Assembly: GCA_902595885.1 (NCBI GenBank)
Contig: CACJRQ010000006.1
Location: 1 to 58,252, forward strand
DNA from: an uncultured Pelagibacteraceae bacterium
Lineage (GTDB): Bacteria > Pseudomonadota > Alphaproteobacteria > Pelagibacterales > Pelagibacteraceae
Direction: 5' to 3'
Length of the DNA stretch: 58,252 nt
Part shown: in pieces, positions 9,585-19,300 of the stretch
Position numbering within the stretch: position 1 is the first letter of the stretch
Layout of the letters: every line of letters starts with the position of its first letter
Made by a program: the position numbers and the translations under genes
Notes under the pieces: generated by a model
What the model saw: only the letters and a program-made list of their open reading frames with translations
Database searches by the model: none
What the model was told of the DNA's origin: nothing

Positions 9585-10661
9585 ATGGTTCCCATAAAAG
9601 AAGCACTTACCTTTGATGATGTTACATTAGCTCCAAAGTATTCAGAAATATTACCTTCTGATGCAGACACTACTGTATCTTTAACAAAGTATTTGAAACT
9701 TAAAATTCCACTTTTATCATCTGCAATGGATACTGTCACAGAAAGTAAAATGGCAATAGCTATAGCTAAGGCTGGAGGTATTGGAGTAATTCACAGAAAC
9801 CTTGATATAAAAAAACAATTATCAGAGATAAAAAAAGTAAAAAAACAAAAATTAATTGTTGGAGCAGCTGTAGGTGCAGCACCAAATGAATTTATCAGAG
9901 CTAAAGAAATAATTCAAGAAGGTGTAGATTTAATCGTAGTAGACACAGCACATGGCCATACAAAGAAAGTTGCCGAAATAATTAAATATATAAAAAAAAT
10001 AAAAACTAACAAAATTGCTTTGTGTGCAGGAAATATTGCAACACCAGAAGCTGCAAAATTTCTTATAAAGCTAGGAGTAGATATAATTAAAATTGGTATA
10101 GGGCCAGGTTCTATTTGTACAACAAGACTGGTTGCTGGAATAGGAGTTCCTCAATTAAGCGCGATTTTAGCTGTAAGAAGTGGTTTAAAAAATAAAAATG
10201 TTAAAATAATTTCAGATGGTGGAATAAAATATTCTGGTGATTTAGCAAAAGCTTTTGCTGCAGGAGCTGATGCTGTAATGATCGGTTCGTTATTTGCAGG
10301 TACAAACGAAACTCCAGGGAAATTAATTAAAAAAAATGGACAGCTTTTTAAAAGTTTTAGAGGCATGGGGTCTGTAGGAGCTATGAATAAAGGGTCAGCT
10401 GATAGATACTTTCAAAAAAAACAAAAAGACTTCTCAAAATATGTACCAGAAGGTGTTGAAGGTTTTGTAAAATATAAAGGAGATGTGGGGAGTATTATTT
10501 ATAAATTAATTGGTGGATTAAAATCTTCTATGGGCTATCTTGGATCAAAAACAATCATTAAATTAAGAAATAAACCACAATTTGTGAAAATTACAAAAGC
10601 TGGATTTTACGAAAGTATGGTTCATAATGTAGATGTGGTAAAAAAAGATAGTAAATATTAA
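9585..10661 (+). CDS. guaB: IMP dehydrogenase without CBS domains
   Basis: It oxidises IMP to XMP, the first committed step of GMP synthesis. The N-terminal '[19 protein letters not shown]', the catalytic loop '[15 protein letters not shown]' (Cys178), '[10 protein letters not shown]', '[12 protein letters not shown]' and the flap region '[14 protein letters not shown]' all match IMPDH, not GMP reductase. The protein has 358 residues against about 490 for usual bacterial IMPDH. The sequence runs directly from '[19 protein letters not shown]' into 'LIVGAAVG', exactly where the roughly 120-residue Bateman (two-CBS) module normally sits. Nucleotide feedback through CBS domains is therefore missing. 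guaA lies one gene downstream. Confidence 0.93.
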   Translation: MVPIKEALTFDDVTLAPKYSEILPSDADTTVSLTKYLKLKIPLLSSAMDTVTESKMAIAIAKAGGIGVIHRNLDIKKQLSEIKKVKKQKLIVGAAVGAAPNEFIRAKEIIQEGVDLIVVDTAHGHTKKVAEIIKYIKKIKTNKIALCAGNIATPEAAKFLIKLGVDIIKIGIGPGSICTTRLVAGIGVPQLSAILAVRSGLKNKNVKIISDGGIKYSGDLAKAFAAGADAVMIGSLFAGTNETPGKLIKKNGQLFKSFRGMGSVGAMNKGSADRYFQKKQKDFSKYVPEGVEGFVKYKGDVGSIIYKLIGGLKSSMGYLGSKTIIKLRNKPQFVKITKAGFYESMVHNVDVVKKDSKY

Positions 10662-11101
10662 TGAACAAATTTTTCAAATTAATAGGATTAATACTTTTAA
10701 CAGTATCTTTTAACAGCACGTCTTTTAGTAAAGAAAATTTTTTTAATGAAGCTTTAGAATTGTTTAAAAAAGAAAAATATGAAGATGCACGTTTTTTATT
10801 TGAAAGAAATATAGTTTTTAATCCAAAAGACGCAAACTCATATTTATATTTAGCAAAAATTTACAATAAAGAAGAAGATCAAAGAAAAGAAAAATACAAT
10901 TTGGAAACAACACTTTTAATTGAGCCTGATAACGAAGAAGCTTTATTAATGTTAATGAAAATTGCTTTAGAAAAATCTAATTATGAAAAAGTCAAAGATC
11001 TTTCAGATAAGTTTGTAAAAGTTTGTAAAAATTTATGTGATGAAAACAAAGATATTCAAGAGTCATTAAAAAATATAGAACCTGAAAATAATGAGTCTTG
11101 A
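10661..11101 (+). CDS. Small exported TPR-repeat protein
   Basis: The 146-residue protein has a signal-peptide-like start ([19 protein letters not shown]) with likely cleavage around residues 20-24. It continues with TPR-like helical pairs: '[20 protein letters not shown]', then '[13 protein letters not shown]', then '[20 protein letters not shown]'. A role as a periplasmic scaffold is plausible; no enzyme motif is present. It is translationally coupled on both sides, with TAATG at guaB and an 11-base overlap with guaA, so it is locked into the guanine nucleotide operon. The link may reflect genome compaction alone. Confidence 0.7.
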   Translation: MNKFFKLIGLILLTVSFNSTSFSKENFFNEALELFKKEKYEDARFLFERNIVFNPKDANSYLYLAKIYNKEEDQRKEKYNLETTLLIEPDNEEALLMLMKIALEKSNYEKVKDLSDKFVKVCKNLCDENKDIQESLKNIEPENNES

Positions 11102-12653
11102 TCAAAATCTTAACAAAATCTTAATAATAGATTTTGGTTCTCAATTTACTCAATTAATTGCAAGAAGAGTAAGAGAATTAGGTGTGTTTTCTGAAATAAT
11201 TAGTCACAAAAAAATAAAACTAAAAGACATAAATCACAGTATTAAAGGAATAGTATTATCTGGTGGTCCATTAAATGTTTATCAAATAAATAAATATTCA
11301 TTTGATAAAAAAATTTTACAACTTGATGTACCAGTTCTTGGAATATGTTTTGGGCATCAAATTTTATCAAAACTTAACGGTGGAAGGGTAAAACAATCAA
11401 AACATAGAGAATTTGGTTTAGCTAATGTTTATAAAAAGAATAACAGTCTTTTAACAATTAATTTTTTTGGAAACAAAAAATCCAAACAAGTTTGGATGAG
11501 CCATGCCGATCAAGTTTCAAAACTTCCTAAGAATTTTAAAGTTGTAGCATCAAGCACTAATTCAAAATTTGCAATTGTTGAAAATAAAATAAAAAAATAT
11601 TATGGAGTACAATTCCACCCAGAGGTAACTCATACAGAGAATGGAAAGAAATTAATAAGTAATTTTATTTTTTTAATTTGTAAAATGAAAAAAAATTGGT
11701 CCTCTAAGGATCAAAAAAATCAGCTTATGAAAAATGTTAGAAGTCAAGTTGGAACTAGCAAAGTTATTTGTGCATTATCAGGAGGTGTGGATAGTAGTGT
11801 AGTCGCTCAATTACTGAATAAAGCTATTGGTAAAAAACTTTATTGTATTTTTGTAAACACTGGCCTTTTAAGAAAAAATGAGGAAGTACAAGTAGTTCAA
11901 ACTTTTAAGAAGCGTTTAAAAATGAATTTAATTTATGTAAATGCAGAAAAGGAATTCTTAAAAAAATTAAAAAATGTTTCTGATCCAGAAAAAAAAAGAA
12001 AAATAATTGGTAATTTATTTATTAAAATTTTTGAGCGATACGCTAAGAAAATTAAAAACGTTAAATTTTTAGCTCAGGGTACTCTTTATCCAGATTTAAT
12101 TGAGAGCAAATCTGTTACTGGTAGCCAAACTTCTAAAATTAAATCACATCATAATGTCGGTGGCTTACCCAAAAAAATGAATTTAAAATTAGTAGAACCA
12201 CTAAAATTTTTATTTAAGGATGAGGTAAGAAAATTAGGATTAGAGTTAAATTTAAGTAAAGAAATTATTTCAAGACATCCTTTTCCTGGACCTGGCTTAG
12301 CTATTCGAATGCCAGGAATAATAACTAATGATAAAATTAAAATTTTAAAAGAAGCTGATTATTATTTTATTCAAGCTTTAAAAGATCACGGTCTTTATCA
12401 TAAGATCTGGCAAGCATATGCAGCATTGCTGCCAGTTAAAACTGTGGGCGTTATGGGAGACAATCGAACTTATGAATATTTATGTTTGTTAAGAGCAATT
12501 ACATCTGAAGATGGAATGACTGCAGATTATTATGAATTTAAAAAGTCTTTTATGCAAACTATTTCAAATAAAATAGTTAACAGCATAAGAGGCATAAATA
12601 GGGTAGTGTATGATGTTACTTCAAAACCACCAAGCACTATTGAATTAGAGTAG
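11091..12653 (+). CDS. guaA: GMP synthase (glutamine-hydrolysing)
   Basis: It aminates XMP to GMP using ATP and glutamine. The class I amidotransferase domain has the catalytic Cys86 in 'GICFGHQIL' and the His/Glu pair in '[11 protein letters not shown]'. The ATP-pyrophosphatase domain follows with the P-loop '[13 protein letters not shown]'. The C-terminal dimerisation domain contains '[12 protein letters not shown]' and ends '[16 protein letters not shown]', the expected C-terminus. At 520 residues it is full length. Confidence 0.97.
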   Translation: MSLDQNLNKILIIDFGSQFTQLIARRVRELGVFSEIISHKKIKLKDINHSIKGIVLSGGPLNVYQINKYSFDKKILQLDVPVLGICFGHQILSKLNGGRVKQSKHREFGLANVYKKNNSLLTINFFGNKKSKQVWMSHADQVSKLPKNFKVVASSTNSKFAIVENKIKKYYGVQFHPEVTHTENGKKLISNFIFLICKMKKNWSSKDQKNQLMKNVRSQVGTSKVICALSGGVDSSVVAQLLNKAIGKKLYCIFVNTGLLRKNEEVQVVQTFKKRLKMNLIYVNAEKEFLKKLKNVSDPEKKRKIIGNLFIKIFERYAKKIKNVKFLAQGTLYPDLIESKSVTGSQTSKIKSHHNVGGLPKKMNLKLVEPLKFLFKDEVRKLGLELNLSKEIISRHPFPGPGLAIRMPGIITNDKIKILKEADYYFIQALKDHGLYHKIWQAYAALLPVKTVGVMGDNRTYEYLCLLRAITSEDGMTADYYEFKKSFMQTISNKIVNSIRGINRVVYDVTSKPPSTIELE

Positions 12654-12675
12654 TATTTAACTATAAATTAAGATT

Positions 12676-13095
12676 ATGAAATATTTGCATACAATGATTA
12701 GAATCAAAGACGTGGATGAGTCCCTAAGATTTTTCTGCGAAGGACTTGGTTTAAAAGAAACAAGAAGAATGGAAAATGAAAAAGGAAGATTTACATTAAT
12801 TTTTCTTGCGGCACCAAATGATGAAAAAGCAGAAATAGAATTAACATATAATTGGGATGGTGATGAGCTTGGTGAAGGCTCAAGAAATTTTGGTCATCTT
12901 GCCTATAGAGTAGATAATATTTATGAAACATGCCAAAGATTAATGGATATGGGTTATACTATTAATAGACCTCCAAGAGATGGTCATATGGCTTTTGTAA
13001 GATCACCAGACAAAATTTCAATTGAAATACTTCAAGAGGGAAATCTAGAACCTAAAGAACCTTGGGCTTCAATGGAAAATACCGGCTCTTGGTAG
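12676..13095 (+). CDS. gloA: Lactoylglutathione lyase (glyoxalase I)
   Basis: It isomerises the methylglyoxal-glutathione hemithioacetal to S-lactoylglutathione. The 139-residue protein is one VOC-superfamily unit beginning 'MKYLHTMIRIKDVDESLRFF'. The expected metal ligands by alignment with E. coli GloA are His5, Glu55 (in EIELTYNW), His75 (in FGHLAYRV) and Glu118 (in ISIEILQ), all present. A short Trp-containing tail (PWASMENTGSW) follows the domain. It sits between guaA and panB with small gaps. Confidence 0.93.
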   Translation: MKYLHTMIRIKDVDESLRFFCEGLGLKETRRMENEKGRFTLIFLAAPNDEKAEIELTYNWDGDELGEGSRNFGHLAYRVDNIYETCQRLMDMGYTINRPPRDGHMAFVRSPDKISIEILQEGNLEPKEPWASMENTGSW

Positions 13096-13099
13096 GTCG

Positions 13100-13873
13100 A
13101 TGAAAAAAAAAATCTCAGATTTAATTAAAAAAAAAAATAAACAAAAAATTGTAAGTTTAACTGCTTACTCCAAAAACGTAGCATCAATTTTAGATAATCA
13201 TTGCGATATTATACTTGTTGGAGATTCTCTTGGATCTGTTTTGTATAATTATAATTCTACCAGAGAAGTAACATTGAATACTATGATTGAACATTCTAAA
13301 AGTGTTAAAATGGGTATAAAAAAAAGTTTAATGATTGTTGATATGCCACATAATACCTATCGAACTCCCAAAGAGGCTTTAAAAAATGCAAAACAAATAG
13401 TGAAAAAAACTAAATGTGATGGAGTAAAATTGGAAGGTGGAAAAAAAATTTATGAGACAATTAAAACTTTAGTTAAAAACAAAATTCCAGTTATGGGCCA
13501 TTTAGGGCTACTTCCTCAGTCAGATAAAACTTTTAAATTTAAAGGCAAAAAAAAGCTAGAAAGAGATAACATTCTAAGGGATTCGCAATTGTTAGAAAAA
13601 GCTGGAGTATTTTCCATTGTTTTAGAATGTGTCGAAACTTCTTTAGCAAAACTTGTTACTCAAAATATTAAAGTGCCAACAATAGGGATTGGAGCTTCTA
13701 AATATTGCGATGGTCAAATACTAGTTTTTGATGATTTAATTGGATTAAATCCAATGAATTACAAATTTGTAAAAAAATATGCCAACATTAGAAATGATAT
13801 TTCTAAAGCTGTTTCAAATTATTCAAAAGAAGTTAGAAAAATTAAATTTCCAAATAAAAAAAATTCTTTTTAA
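13100..13873 (+). CDS. panB: 3-methyl-2-oxobutanoate hydroxymethyltransferase
   Basis: PanB makes ketopantoate from 2-oxoisovalerate using methylene-tetrahydrofolate, in the pantothenate and CoA pathway. Family landmarks are 'KIVSLTAYSKNVASIL', the metal-binding 'ILVGDSLGSVLYN', 'DMPHNTYRTPKEALKNA', 'GVKLEGG' and 'VMGHLGLLPQS'. The 257-residue length is normal. It starts four bases after gloA, and its stop abuts that of the convergent TerC gene. It consumes one-carbon units, which fits the metabolism seen later in the window. No other pan gene is present here. Confidence 0.93.
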   Translation: MKKKISDLIKKKNKQKIVSLTAYSKNVASILDNHCDIILVGDSLGSVLYNYNSTREVTLNTMIEHSKSVKMGIKKSLMIVDMPHNTYRTPKEALKNAKQIVKKTKCDGVKLEGGKKIYETIKTLVKNKIPVMGHLGLLPQSDKTFKFKGKKKLERDNILRDSQLLEKAGVFSIVLECVETSLAKLVTQNIKVPTIGIGASKYCDGQILVFDDLIGLNPMNYKFVKKYANIRNDISKAVSNYSKEVRKIKFPNKKNSF

Positions 13874-14485
13874 TTAAAAGTATTTTTTAAATTCTTCATT
13901 AATATTTAATATTTCAAGGTCAACTAATCCACCAATTACTAATTGTAGACCAACGATTAAGATAAATACTAAGCCGATATAAGCTATCCAAATATGTCTT
14001 TGTATATAATTAGCCATATATGTTGCTAAAGCACCAGTCAGAACAACTGATAACATCAGTCCAAATATCATAAATCCAAAATATCCTTTTGCTGCTGCAA
14101 CTACACCAATGACATTGTCAAAACTAATCATGATATCTGCAAATAATACCTTTCCAATGCTACTAATGTATGAAGGTTCTTTCCCTTTTTTAGTAGTGGG
14201 TTTTACTTTTTTAATATCAAGTAAATCTTTCCTTAAATCATTTACAATCCAAATTAATAATAAACCACCTAAAATTTTTATAAAATAAAATTCAAATAAA
14301 AAAGTTGCAAAAATTGCAAAAAAAATTTTAAAAACAAAGGCTCCAATTACACCCCAAAGAATTATTTGTTTTCTATTTTTTGGAACAAAATTTGAAGCAA
14401 TTGAACCAACAATCACAGCATTATCTGCGGTTAATATAATTGTGATAAAAATTATATTGGTTAAAATTATGAGTTCTTCAATCAA
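13874..14485 (-). CDS. TerC/YjbE-family integral membrane protein
   Basis: The 203-residue protein is almost entirely hydrophobic, with about seven membrane segments. The conserved acidic sites of TerC-family transporters are in 'IILTADNAVIVGSIA' and 'ADIMISFDNVIGVVAAAKG'. Family members are linked to metal-ion (notably manganese) export or tellurium resistance; the substrate is not known here. The start codon is TTG: a stop lies a few codons upstream in frame and no ATG is available, and this start matches where the family usually begins. It follows livK on the minus strand but is separated from it by a terminator. Confidence 0.82.
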   Translation of the reverse strand: MIEELIILTNIIFITIILTADNAVIVGSIASNFVPKNRKQIILWGVIGAFVFKIFFAIFATFLFEFYFIKILGGLLLIWIVNDLRKDLLDIKKVKPTTKKGKEPSYISSIGKVLFADIMISFDNVIGVVAAAKGYFGFMIFGLMLSVVLTGALATYMANYIQRHIWIAYIGLVFILIVGLQLVIGGLVDLEILNINEEFKKYF

Positions 14486-14537
14486 GATTAATTAATAATT
14501 TTAAATTTTTAAGTTTTTCAATAAATACCATTTTTAT

Positions 14538-14570
14538 AAAAAAGGCGATCAAGCTTATGACCGCCTTTTT
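14538..14570 (-). terminator. Rho-independent terminator after livK
   Basis: Read on the minus strand, AAAAAGGCGGTCA pairs with TGATCGCCTTTTT with one mismatch and a six-base loop, followed by a U-rich stretch. It sits 17 bases beyond the livK stop and before the TerC gene. The A run on the other side could also let it act in the plus direction. Confidence 0.82.
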
Positions 14571-14586
14571 AAAATTTAATCTTATT

Positions 14587-15843
14587 TTATCTTTCAGACC
14601 AAGTAGGCATAGGATACTTTAGTTCACAAGCTGCTAACTCAAATGGATATACTGTGCAGTATTTACCATTTTGAACTTGCATCAAAATACCTCTAGTCTT
14701 CTCGTTTTGACCATCCGCACCAAATTTAATTCCTCTGTAAGGAACAATTAAAGATTCAGATGACATATCTAGATTTACTAGAGCTTGTCTGATTTTCTCA
14801 GGATCTGTTGATCCAGCATTATTAATTGCGTTAGCTAAAGCCATAAAACCTGTGAAAGCTCTCGCAGGCACATCTGATAAATCTCTTCCACCAGAATGTG
14901 TTTTAAACAAGTCGTTTACAGTTCCAATCATAGGAATAGTTTTTGCTAAGTCAGTATTGAAAGGAGATCTTGTGATCACTCCTTCTGCTTTGCTTCCCAT
15001 TGTGTCTATAAATTTAGGATCTGTATAACCAGCATTTTGAGCAACTAAAAGTTTCGGATTATAATCAAGTTCTTTTGCAGTATTTAAAAATAAATATGCA
15101 TCAGCTGTATAAGATGAAGGTAATAAAACATCTGGATTTTTTGCTTTCAATCTTTGTACTTCAGAACTTAAAGTTGTAGTTTTAGCTTTGTAGCTAATTT
15201 TTTCTATAACATCATAACCTTGTTCTTTGGCCATTTTGTCTTGTGTTCCACCACTGTCAGAACCCCACAATGTATCTTCATGAATAATACCTAGTGTCTT
15301 TAACTTATTACTGTTCTTTTTGTTAAAGTCGTTCATGAATTCAAACATTAGTTGAGTAAACTCACCATCATGTGGAGTAACTCTGAAAAAGTATTTAAAC
15401 CCTCTTGTAGTTAATTTTGGCGAAGTTGATTCACCATTTACCCATGGTATTCCTGCTCTCTCTGAAACTTGACTAGCAGCTCCTGTTACTGATGAATAGT
15501 AAGCTCCAAACATTGCATGAACTTTGTCTGAATTTAACATTTTCTCAGTTTCACCAACACCGATATCTGGTTTTCCACCATGGTCTCCAACAACGATAGA
15601 TATTTTACCGCCACCCAAACCTTTTAATCCGGCATCTTTTGCAAGCGGCATACCTGGAATGTTGTGACTGTTGTTGATGATATCTAATGCAGTCTTAACT
15701 GCTGCAACAGCATCTTTACCAACCTGAGCAACAGGTCCAGTAAGTGGATAAAGTACTCCAATTTTTACATCCTCTGCATAACTAATTGCAGGCGCAGATA
15801 CTAATGAAAAAAAAGTAAATACTGTAAGAATTAATTTTCTCAT
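14587..15843 (-). CDS. livK: Branched-chain amino acid-type ABC transporter, substrate-binding protein
   Basis: This is a periplasmic type I substrate-binding protein. The signal peptide MRKLILTVFTFFSLVSAPA ends near SYA-ED. The mature protein begins 'VKIGVLYPLTGPVAQVGKDA', the classic LivJ/LivK start, and contains 'MFGAYYSSVTGAASQVSERAG' (read MFGAYYSSVTG, AASQVSERAG) and 'YFFRVTPHDGEF'. The 418-residue length is typical. Related HAAT-family proteins also bind amides, urea or short-chain acids, so leucine is not certain. It is transcribed divergently from livHMGF. Its ribosome site is unusually strong for this AT-rich window (GAGGGG on the minus strand, 15850-15855), in keeping with the high copy number of binding proteins. 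Confidence 0.9.
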   Translation of the reverse strand: MRKLILTVFTFFSLVSAPAISYAEDVKIGVLYPLTGPVAQVGKDAVAAVKTALDIINNSHNIPGMPLAKDAGLKGLGGGKISIVVGDHGGKPDIGVGETEKMLNSDKVHAMFGAYYSSVTGAASQVSERAGIPWVNGESTSPKLTTRGFKYFFRVTPHDGEFTQLMFEFMNDFNKKNSNKLKTLGIIHEDTLWGSDSGGTQDKMAKEQGYDVIEKISYKAKTTTLSSEVQRLKAKNPDVLLPSSYTADAYLFLNTAKELDYNPKLLVAQNAGYTDPKFIDTMGSKAEGVITRSPFNTDLAKTIPMIGTVNDLFKTHSGGRDLSDVPARAFTGFMALANAINNAGSTDPEKIRQALVNLDMSSESLIVPYRGIKFGADGQNEKTRGILMQVQNGKYCTVYPFELAACELKYPMPTWSER

Positions 15844-15865
15844 TTATTTCCCCTCTTAAATTGTT

Positions 15866-15947
15866 TTTATAAACCATTATTTTAATACTATTAAATAAAT
15901 CAATTCAATGATTTAGTTTTAAAAAACCTAGTCATAATGGTTATAAA
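15866..15947. promoter_or_regulatory. Divergent liv promoter region with separated inverted repeats
   Basis: In the 161 bp between livK and livH, AACCATTAT (15872-15880) and its exact complement ATAATGGTT (15934-15942) are 53 bases apart. Flanking bases extend the match with a one-base insertion (TTTATAA/TTATAAA). Two half-sites placed this way could be operators for a dimeric regulator controlling both transcripts, or a promoter-region hairpin. I could not assign -10/-35 boxes with confidence. Confidence 0.35.
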
Positions 15948-16004
15948 TGTAGAAAAATTTATTTAATATATACATTAAATATATATCCATTAATAATTAA
16001 ACAA

Positions 16005-16871
16005 ATGACAACTGAAATTATAATTCAAGCTATGGTCACAGGATTAATGATGGGATTAATCTATGCATTAATTGCAGCAGGCTTAAGTTTAATTTTTGGA
16101 TTGATGGAAATTGTAAACTTTGCTCATGGAGAGCACTTAATGTTGTCAATGTTCTCATCATTTTGGCTTTGGTCTTTGTTTGGTTTAGATCCATTGTTTT
16201 CAATACCAATAACTATTCTTTTGTTAGCATTTTGTGGGATCATTACTCATTATTTTTTAATTAGATATATTTTAAAAGCAAAAATGCTTATCCAAATTTG
16301 TGCAACATTTGGACTGTCTATTTTTATTAGATCAATTGCTCAATTATTATGGACGCCAGATTTTAGAAATGTTGACAAGCCTTTACTAGAAGGACGTATT
16401 GAAATTGGATCTGTGTTTATTGGTCAACCTCAACTTTATGCAAGTCTTGTTTGTTTACTTGCATTTTTTGGTTTGTATTGGTTTGTTACTAAAACAGAAA
16501 CTGGATTAGCTCTCCAAGCAACAGCACAAGATAGACACGCTGCAGAGATTTTAGGAATTCCATCAAATAAAATGTTTGCAATTGGTTGGGCGATTGGACT
16601 TGGTTGTGTGGGGGTAGCTGGTGGAATGATGGCAAACTATTTTTTTATTTTTACAGATGTTGGTATTAATTTTGCATTATTTGCTTTTGTCGCTGTAGCA
16701 TTAGGAGGTTTTGGAAGTATCATTGGATGCCTGTATGCTGGAATAATTATAGGATTAGTCGAGTCTCTTGGTGGATTATTGATCGACCCATCATTTAAAC
16801 TTTTATATGTATTTGCAATTTATCTTTTAGTTGTGATTTATAAACCTCAAGGTCTGTTTGGTAGGTATTGA
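16005..16871 (+). CDS. livH: Branched-chain amino acid-type ABC permease LivH
   Basis: First inner-membrane permease of the HAAT-type transporter. The 288-residue protein has about eight membrane segments. The N-terminal 'GLMMGLIYALIAAGLSLIFG' and 'MEIVNFAHGEHLML' are strong LivH signatures, and 'LGGFGSIIGCLYAGIIIGL' is the ABC-ATPase contact region near the C-terminus. It begins the plus-strand livHMGF operon divergent from livK, and its TGA overlaps the livM start. Confidence 0.94.
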   Translation: MTTEIIIQAMVTGLMMGLIYALIAAGLSLIFGLMEIVNFAHGEHLMLSMFSSFWLWSLFGLDPLFSIPITILLLAFCGIITHYFLIRYILKAKMLIQICATFGLSIFIRSIAQLLWTPDFRNVDKPLLEGRIEIGSVFIGQPQLYASLVCLLAFFGLYWFVTKTETGLALQATAQDRHAAEILGIPSNKMFAIGWAIGLGCVGVAGGMMANYFFIFTDVGINFALFAFVAVALGGFGSIIGCLYAGIIIGLVESLGGLLIDPSFKLLYVFAIYLLVVIYKPQGLFGRY

Positions 16872-17884
16872 TGGATAGTAAGTTAGCAATTGCAAAATCA
16901 GAACCAATTTGGAATACAAATGTTAGAGTAATATCAATTATAGCTGGCTTAATTATACTTTTATTTGCACTTCCATTGTTTGGGATGAATTCTTTTTATC
17001 TGCATTTATTTATTATGATTTTTATGCATGCAGTTATGGCTCAGTCTTGGAATGTTATAGCAGGTTTTTCAGGTCAAATTAGTTTAGGCCATGGAGCATT
17101 CTTTGGAATAGGTGCTTATGCAACTTCATTTTTTTATATGGAGTACGGAGTAACACCTTGGATTAGTATATTTTTTGGTATGTTAGTTTCAGCAATTTTT
17201 GCTGTCTTAATTGGTATACCAATGCTAAGACTGAGTGGCCACTACTTTGCAATTGCTACTTTATTAATTGGGATAAGTTTCCAAGTAGTTTTTCAAAGAT
17301 GGGATTTAGTTGGAGCTGCATCAGGATTATGGGTGACAATGACACCAGAGGATTCATGGTCTGCATTGCAGTTTCATAGCAGTAAAGCTCCCTACTATTA
17401 TGTTTTTTTAATATTCTTTTTAATCACATTCTTTTTAGTTTGGTTACTAAGCAGATCTAAATTAGGTTATAGGTTGAGGGCAGTTAGAGATGATCCACAA
17501 GCAGCTTTAAGCTTATGTATTAATGTTTCGAATTATAAAATTATAGCTTATGTAATTTCAGCAATAATTATGGCTCCTATGGGTAGTTTGTTTGCTCAAT
17601 ATATTTTAATTATTGACCCAGATAGAGTTTTTAATATTGAGATATCAATTATAGTTTTATTAATCACAGTACTAGGAGGAATTGGAAATGTTTGGGGTCC
17701 AATTATAGGTGCAGCAATACTTGTACCAATTTCAGAATATTCAAGAATTTATTTAGGAGGAACGGGAGGTGCTGTTGATTTAATATTTTACGGTTTGATA
17801 TTAATGATTATTTGTATTTTTAAACCTAATGGCCTCATTTCATTTGTTCCTAAAGATATTTTAGAAAGAAAAAAACAACGATGA
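16871..17884 (+). CDS. livM: Branched-chain amino acid-type ABC permease LivM
   Basis: Second permease subunit, about 337 residues and strongly hydrophobic. Signatures are 'WNVIAGFSGQISLGHGAFFG' and 'LGGIGNVWGPIIGAA' near the C-terminus, with the coupling-helix segment 'RAVRDDPQAA' between them. I place the start at the ATG at 16871, which overlaps the livH stop as TGATG; a TTG three bases upstream is the only alternative. The stop overlaps livG by four bases (ATGA). Confidence 0.93.
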   Translation: MDSKLAIAKSEPIWNTNVRVISIIAGLIILLFALPLFGMNSFYLHLFIMIFMHAVMAQSWNVIAGFSGQISLGHGAFFGIGAYATSFFYMEYGVTPWISIFFGMLVSAIFAVLIGIPMLRLSGHYFAIATLLIGISFQVVFQRWDLVGAASGLWVTMTPEDSWSALQFHSSKAPYYYVFLIFFLITFFLVWLLSRSKLGYRLRAVRDDPQAALSLCINVSNYKIIAYVISAIIMAPMGSLFAQYILIIDPDRVFNIEISIIVLLITVLGGIGNVWGPIIGAAILVPISEYSRIYLGGTGGAVDLIFYGLILMIICIFKPNGLISFVPKDILERKKQR

Positions 17885-18603
17885 AAATATTAACGGTTGA
17901 AAATTTAAGTAAATCTTTTGGTGGTATTCATGCAAATAGAGATATTTCTTTTGATGTTGAAGAGGGATCTATTTTAGGAGTAATTGGACCTAATGGTGCT
18001 GGTAAATCCACATTGTTTGATTTGATTACTGGTTTTACTAAAGCAGACACTGGAAAAGTTAAATTTTTTGACAAAGATATTTTTGGAATTAGTCCTGATA
18101 AAATTAGCAACCTTGGAGTAGGGAGAACTTTTCAAAAACTAAAACCATTTGCAGATCAAACTCTACTTGAAAATGTGATGATAGGTGCATTTGTTAAAGA
18201 AAAGGATATTAAAAGAGCAAGAGATAGAGCGTTAGAAATTATTGACTTTGTAGATTTGATTGAGAAAAGACATCATTTTGCAAAAGAGTTATCCACTGGA
18301 CAGAGAAAAAGATTAGAGATGGCAAGAGCTATGGCCATTGATCCTAAACTTCTTTTGATGGATGAGGTAACCGGAGGTGTTGATCAAAAAACTATTCCTG
18401 GACTTGTTGAGCTTGTAAAAAAATTAAAAAAGACAGGAGTAACAATTATTACAATTGAACATAATATTAATATTATTATGGAAATTTCTGACAATGTGCT
18501 TGCTTTAGATCAAGGAAAACGAATTGCACTTGGAGAGCCAAAAGAAATTCAAAATAATAAACAAGTTATAGATGCTTATTTAGGAACATTTGATGCTGCT
18601 TGA
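17881..18603 (+). CDS. livG: ABC transporter ATP-binding protein LivG
   Basis: Cytoplasmic ATPase of the liv system, 240 residues. Walker A is 'GPNGAGKST', the C-loop 'LSTGQRKRLEMARAMA' and Walker B 'LLLMDEVTGGVD', with an H-loop His in 'ITIEHNINIIM'. The C-loop reads STGQ where the classic form is SGGQ, and the Walker B region reads DEVTGGVD where DEPxAGL is usual. These are mild departures seen within the HAAT subfamily. It is translationally coupled to livM and livF. Confidence 0.92.
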   Translation: MKILTVENLSKSFGGIHANRDISFDVEEGSILGVIGPNGAGKSTLFDLITGFTKADTGKVKFFDKDIFGISPDKISNLGVGRTFQKLKPFADQTLLENVMIGAFVKEKDIKRARDRALEIIDFVDLIEKRHHFAKELSTGQRKRLEMARAMAIDPKLLLMDEVTGGVDQKTIPGLVELVKKLKKTGVTIITIEHNINIIMEISDNVLALDQGKRIALGEPKEIQNNKQVIDAYLGTFDAA

Positions 18604-19300
18604 TGTAAAAAATATTGATGTTTTGTATGATGATTTTCAGGTTATCTGGGATGTTTCAATTAATGTAAATAAAGCTGAAATGGTTGCACTTCTAGGACCA
18701 AACGGATCTGGTAAAAGTACTGTCTTAAATACTATAAGTAATTTAGTTGAACATAAAAAAGGTTCTATTACTTTTGATAATACATTAATTTCAAATATTC
18801 CAACTTATAGAAGAACTGAATTAGGAATTTCACATGTACTTGAAAGAAGAAGGGTATTTCCTCATCTTACTGTTAAACAAAATCTTTTATTGGGTGCTTG
18901 GCATCCAAAGGCAAAGGAAGAGTTATCAGATTCTTTAAACAAGGTTTATAAAATTTTTCCAAAGTTAGAAACTAGATCAGATCAGTTAGCAAAAACAATG
19001 TCTGGTGGTGAGCAACAAATGTTAGCTATAGCAAGAGGTATGATGGGTTTACCTAAACTTTTAATGGTTGATGAGCCTTTTTTAGGTTTGTCACCGATGG
19101 TTATGAAAGACTTAATTAAGATTTTTAAAAATATTGTTGATGAAGGAATTTCAATTTTGTTTGTAGAGCAAAATGTAAGATTAGCTCTTAGTATGGCTGA
19201 CAGAGGCTATGTATTAGAAAGTGGTAGATTAGTTATTGATGGAAAATCAGAAGACCTAATTGATAATGAAAAAGTCACTAAAGTTTTTTTAGGAAATTAA
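18593..19300 (+). CDS. livF: ABC transporter ATP-binding protein LivF
   Basis: Second ATPase of the liv transporter, about 235 residues. Walker A 'GPNGSGKST', C-loop 'MSGGEQQMLAIARG', Walker B 'LLMVDEPFLGLSP' and switch His/Gln region 'LFVEQNVRLAL' are intact. The LivF-specific 'ERRRVFPHLTVKQNLLLG' is present. I use the ATG at 18593 inside the end of livG; a TTG at 18590 is possible. It ends one base before the stop of the convergent DUF1445 gene. Confidence 0.92.
   Translation: MLLDVKNIDVLYDDFQVIWDVSINVNKAEMVALLGPNGSGKSTVLNTISNLVEHKKGSITFDNTLISNIPTYRRTELGISHVLERRRVFPHLTVKQNLLLGAWHPKAKEELSDSLNKVYKIFPKLETRSDQLAKTMSGGEQQMLAIARGMMGLPKLLMVDEPFLGLSPMVMKDLIKIFKNIVDEGISILFVEQNVRLALSMADRGYVLESGRLVIDGKSEDLIDNEKVTKVFLGN

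Noticed and set aside
9585-10661. GMP reductase (GuaC) as the identity, because of the short length
   Set aside because: The motifs [23 protein letters not shown] and the PEGVEG flap are IMPDH-type; GMP reductase has different residues in these places.
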